From Agapetus fuscipes (Eukaryota > Arthropoda > Insecta > Trichoptera > Glossosomatidae), in NCBI GenBank assembly GCA_951799405.1, contig OX637343.1, positions 4,712,001 through 4,776,000 on the forward strand: a stretch of DNA of 64,000 nucleotides. The letters run 5' to 3'. Shown here in pieces: positions 63,758-64,000 of the stretch. The notes beneath the pieces were generated by a model. It made no database searches, was not told where the DNA came from, and saw nothing but the letters and a program-made list of their open reading frames with translations. The position numbers and the translations under genes were made by a program. Position 1 is the stretch's first letter; each line of letters begins with the position of its first letter.

Positions 63758-63857
63758 ACCGTACTACTCAATTTGATTTAATTTCGTAATTTGATTTTAA
63801 GTTAATTATTTCTCTTTCCGAAATTATTGCTTTCCTTGGCCAATAATTTATTATTGG

Positions 63858-64000
63858 TTGGTAAGACGCTGATCCCCCATGCTGATATAACTTGGTTCAC
63901 TTTTACCAATGCCACCCCGGTTTCAGGGAAAGGCGTGGCAAAAATGACGTTGATGTGCGAGGTTTGGTTTATTTTTTATGTACACATGTAGCATGTGTAA
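63858..64000 (+). repeat. Short 3' module, cut by the window end
   Basis: TTGGTAAGACGCTGATCCCC ... ACATGTAGCATGTGTAA, continuing beyond the window. Confidence 0.65.

Overview
This is a eukaryotic, AT-rich, intron-bearing and very transposon-dense window. An insect is the best fit, and Lepidoptera is the most likely order. The reasons are the TE mixture (RTE-like, CR1/L2-like and Penelope-like retroelements, mariner, pogo/Tigger, hAT), scattered TACCTAGGTA-type runs, and an insect-like 5S rRNA-derived sequence. The order is an inference. No bacterial operons, CRISPR or phage genes are present.

Host genes. (1) NOSIP, plus strand, five coding exons from 47869 to 57046, with consistent GT-AG junctions and a 297-residue predicted product; about 8.3 kb of its introns is mostly transposons. 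(2) Two near-identical single-exon C2H2 zinc-finger genes, copy A (12161-14011) and copy B (29965-31818). They sit on a segmental duplication (A about 757-16380, B about 27436-32322). After duplication, copy A gained a full Ty3/gypsy element and a LINE tail, and has other insertions 3' of the gene. Copy B lost a hAT element and kept an excision-like footprint.

Mobile elements. 796-8132: complete Ty3/gypsy element on the minus strand, with 519-bp LTRs that look identical and a 4-bp target duplication. Its Gag starts with a SAP-like motif. Its Pol runs past integrase into a TARG1/OARD1-like macrodomain and a CCCH finger; this is the most unusual item here. 32903 to about 38400: apparently intact two-ORF LINE on the minus strand with a poly(A) tail. 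19200-20498: Penelope-like element with RT and GIY-YIG domains. 9411-10577 and 49423-50571: two non-autonomous hAT copies with perfect 8-bp target duplications. 14736-15539: internally deleted pogo/Tigger element. Mariner remnants lie near 21.4, 23.1, 31.9 and 59.7 kb. Many 5'-truncated LINE tails are present.

Short repeats. A ~250-bp module with TTAGA or TATAGAT tails occurs about 20 times and forms the 3' end of at least two LINE copies. A tRNA-derived SINE occurs with two alternative 3' tails; one matches the 3' end of a LINE in this window (43390-44360), and one SINE copy is fused to a 5S rRNA-like unit (26571-26687). Several palindromic Penelope-type ends carry hammerhead-ribozyme-like motifs.

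The TEs record an order of events: hAT insertion, segmental duplication, hAT loss in B, gypsy and LINE insertion in A. Only NOSIP, the two zinc-finger genes, the gypsy gag/pol and the 33-38 kb LINE look intact.
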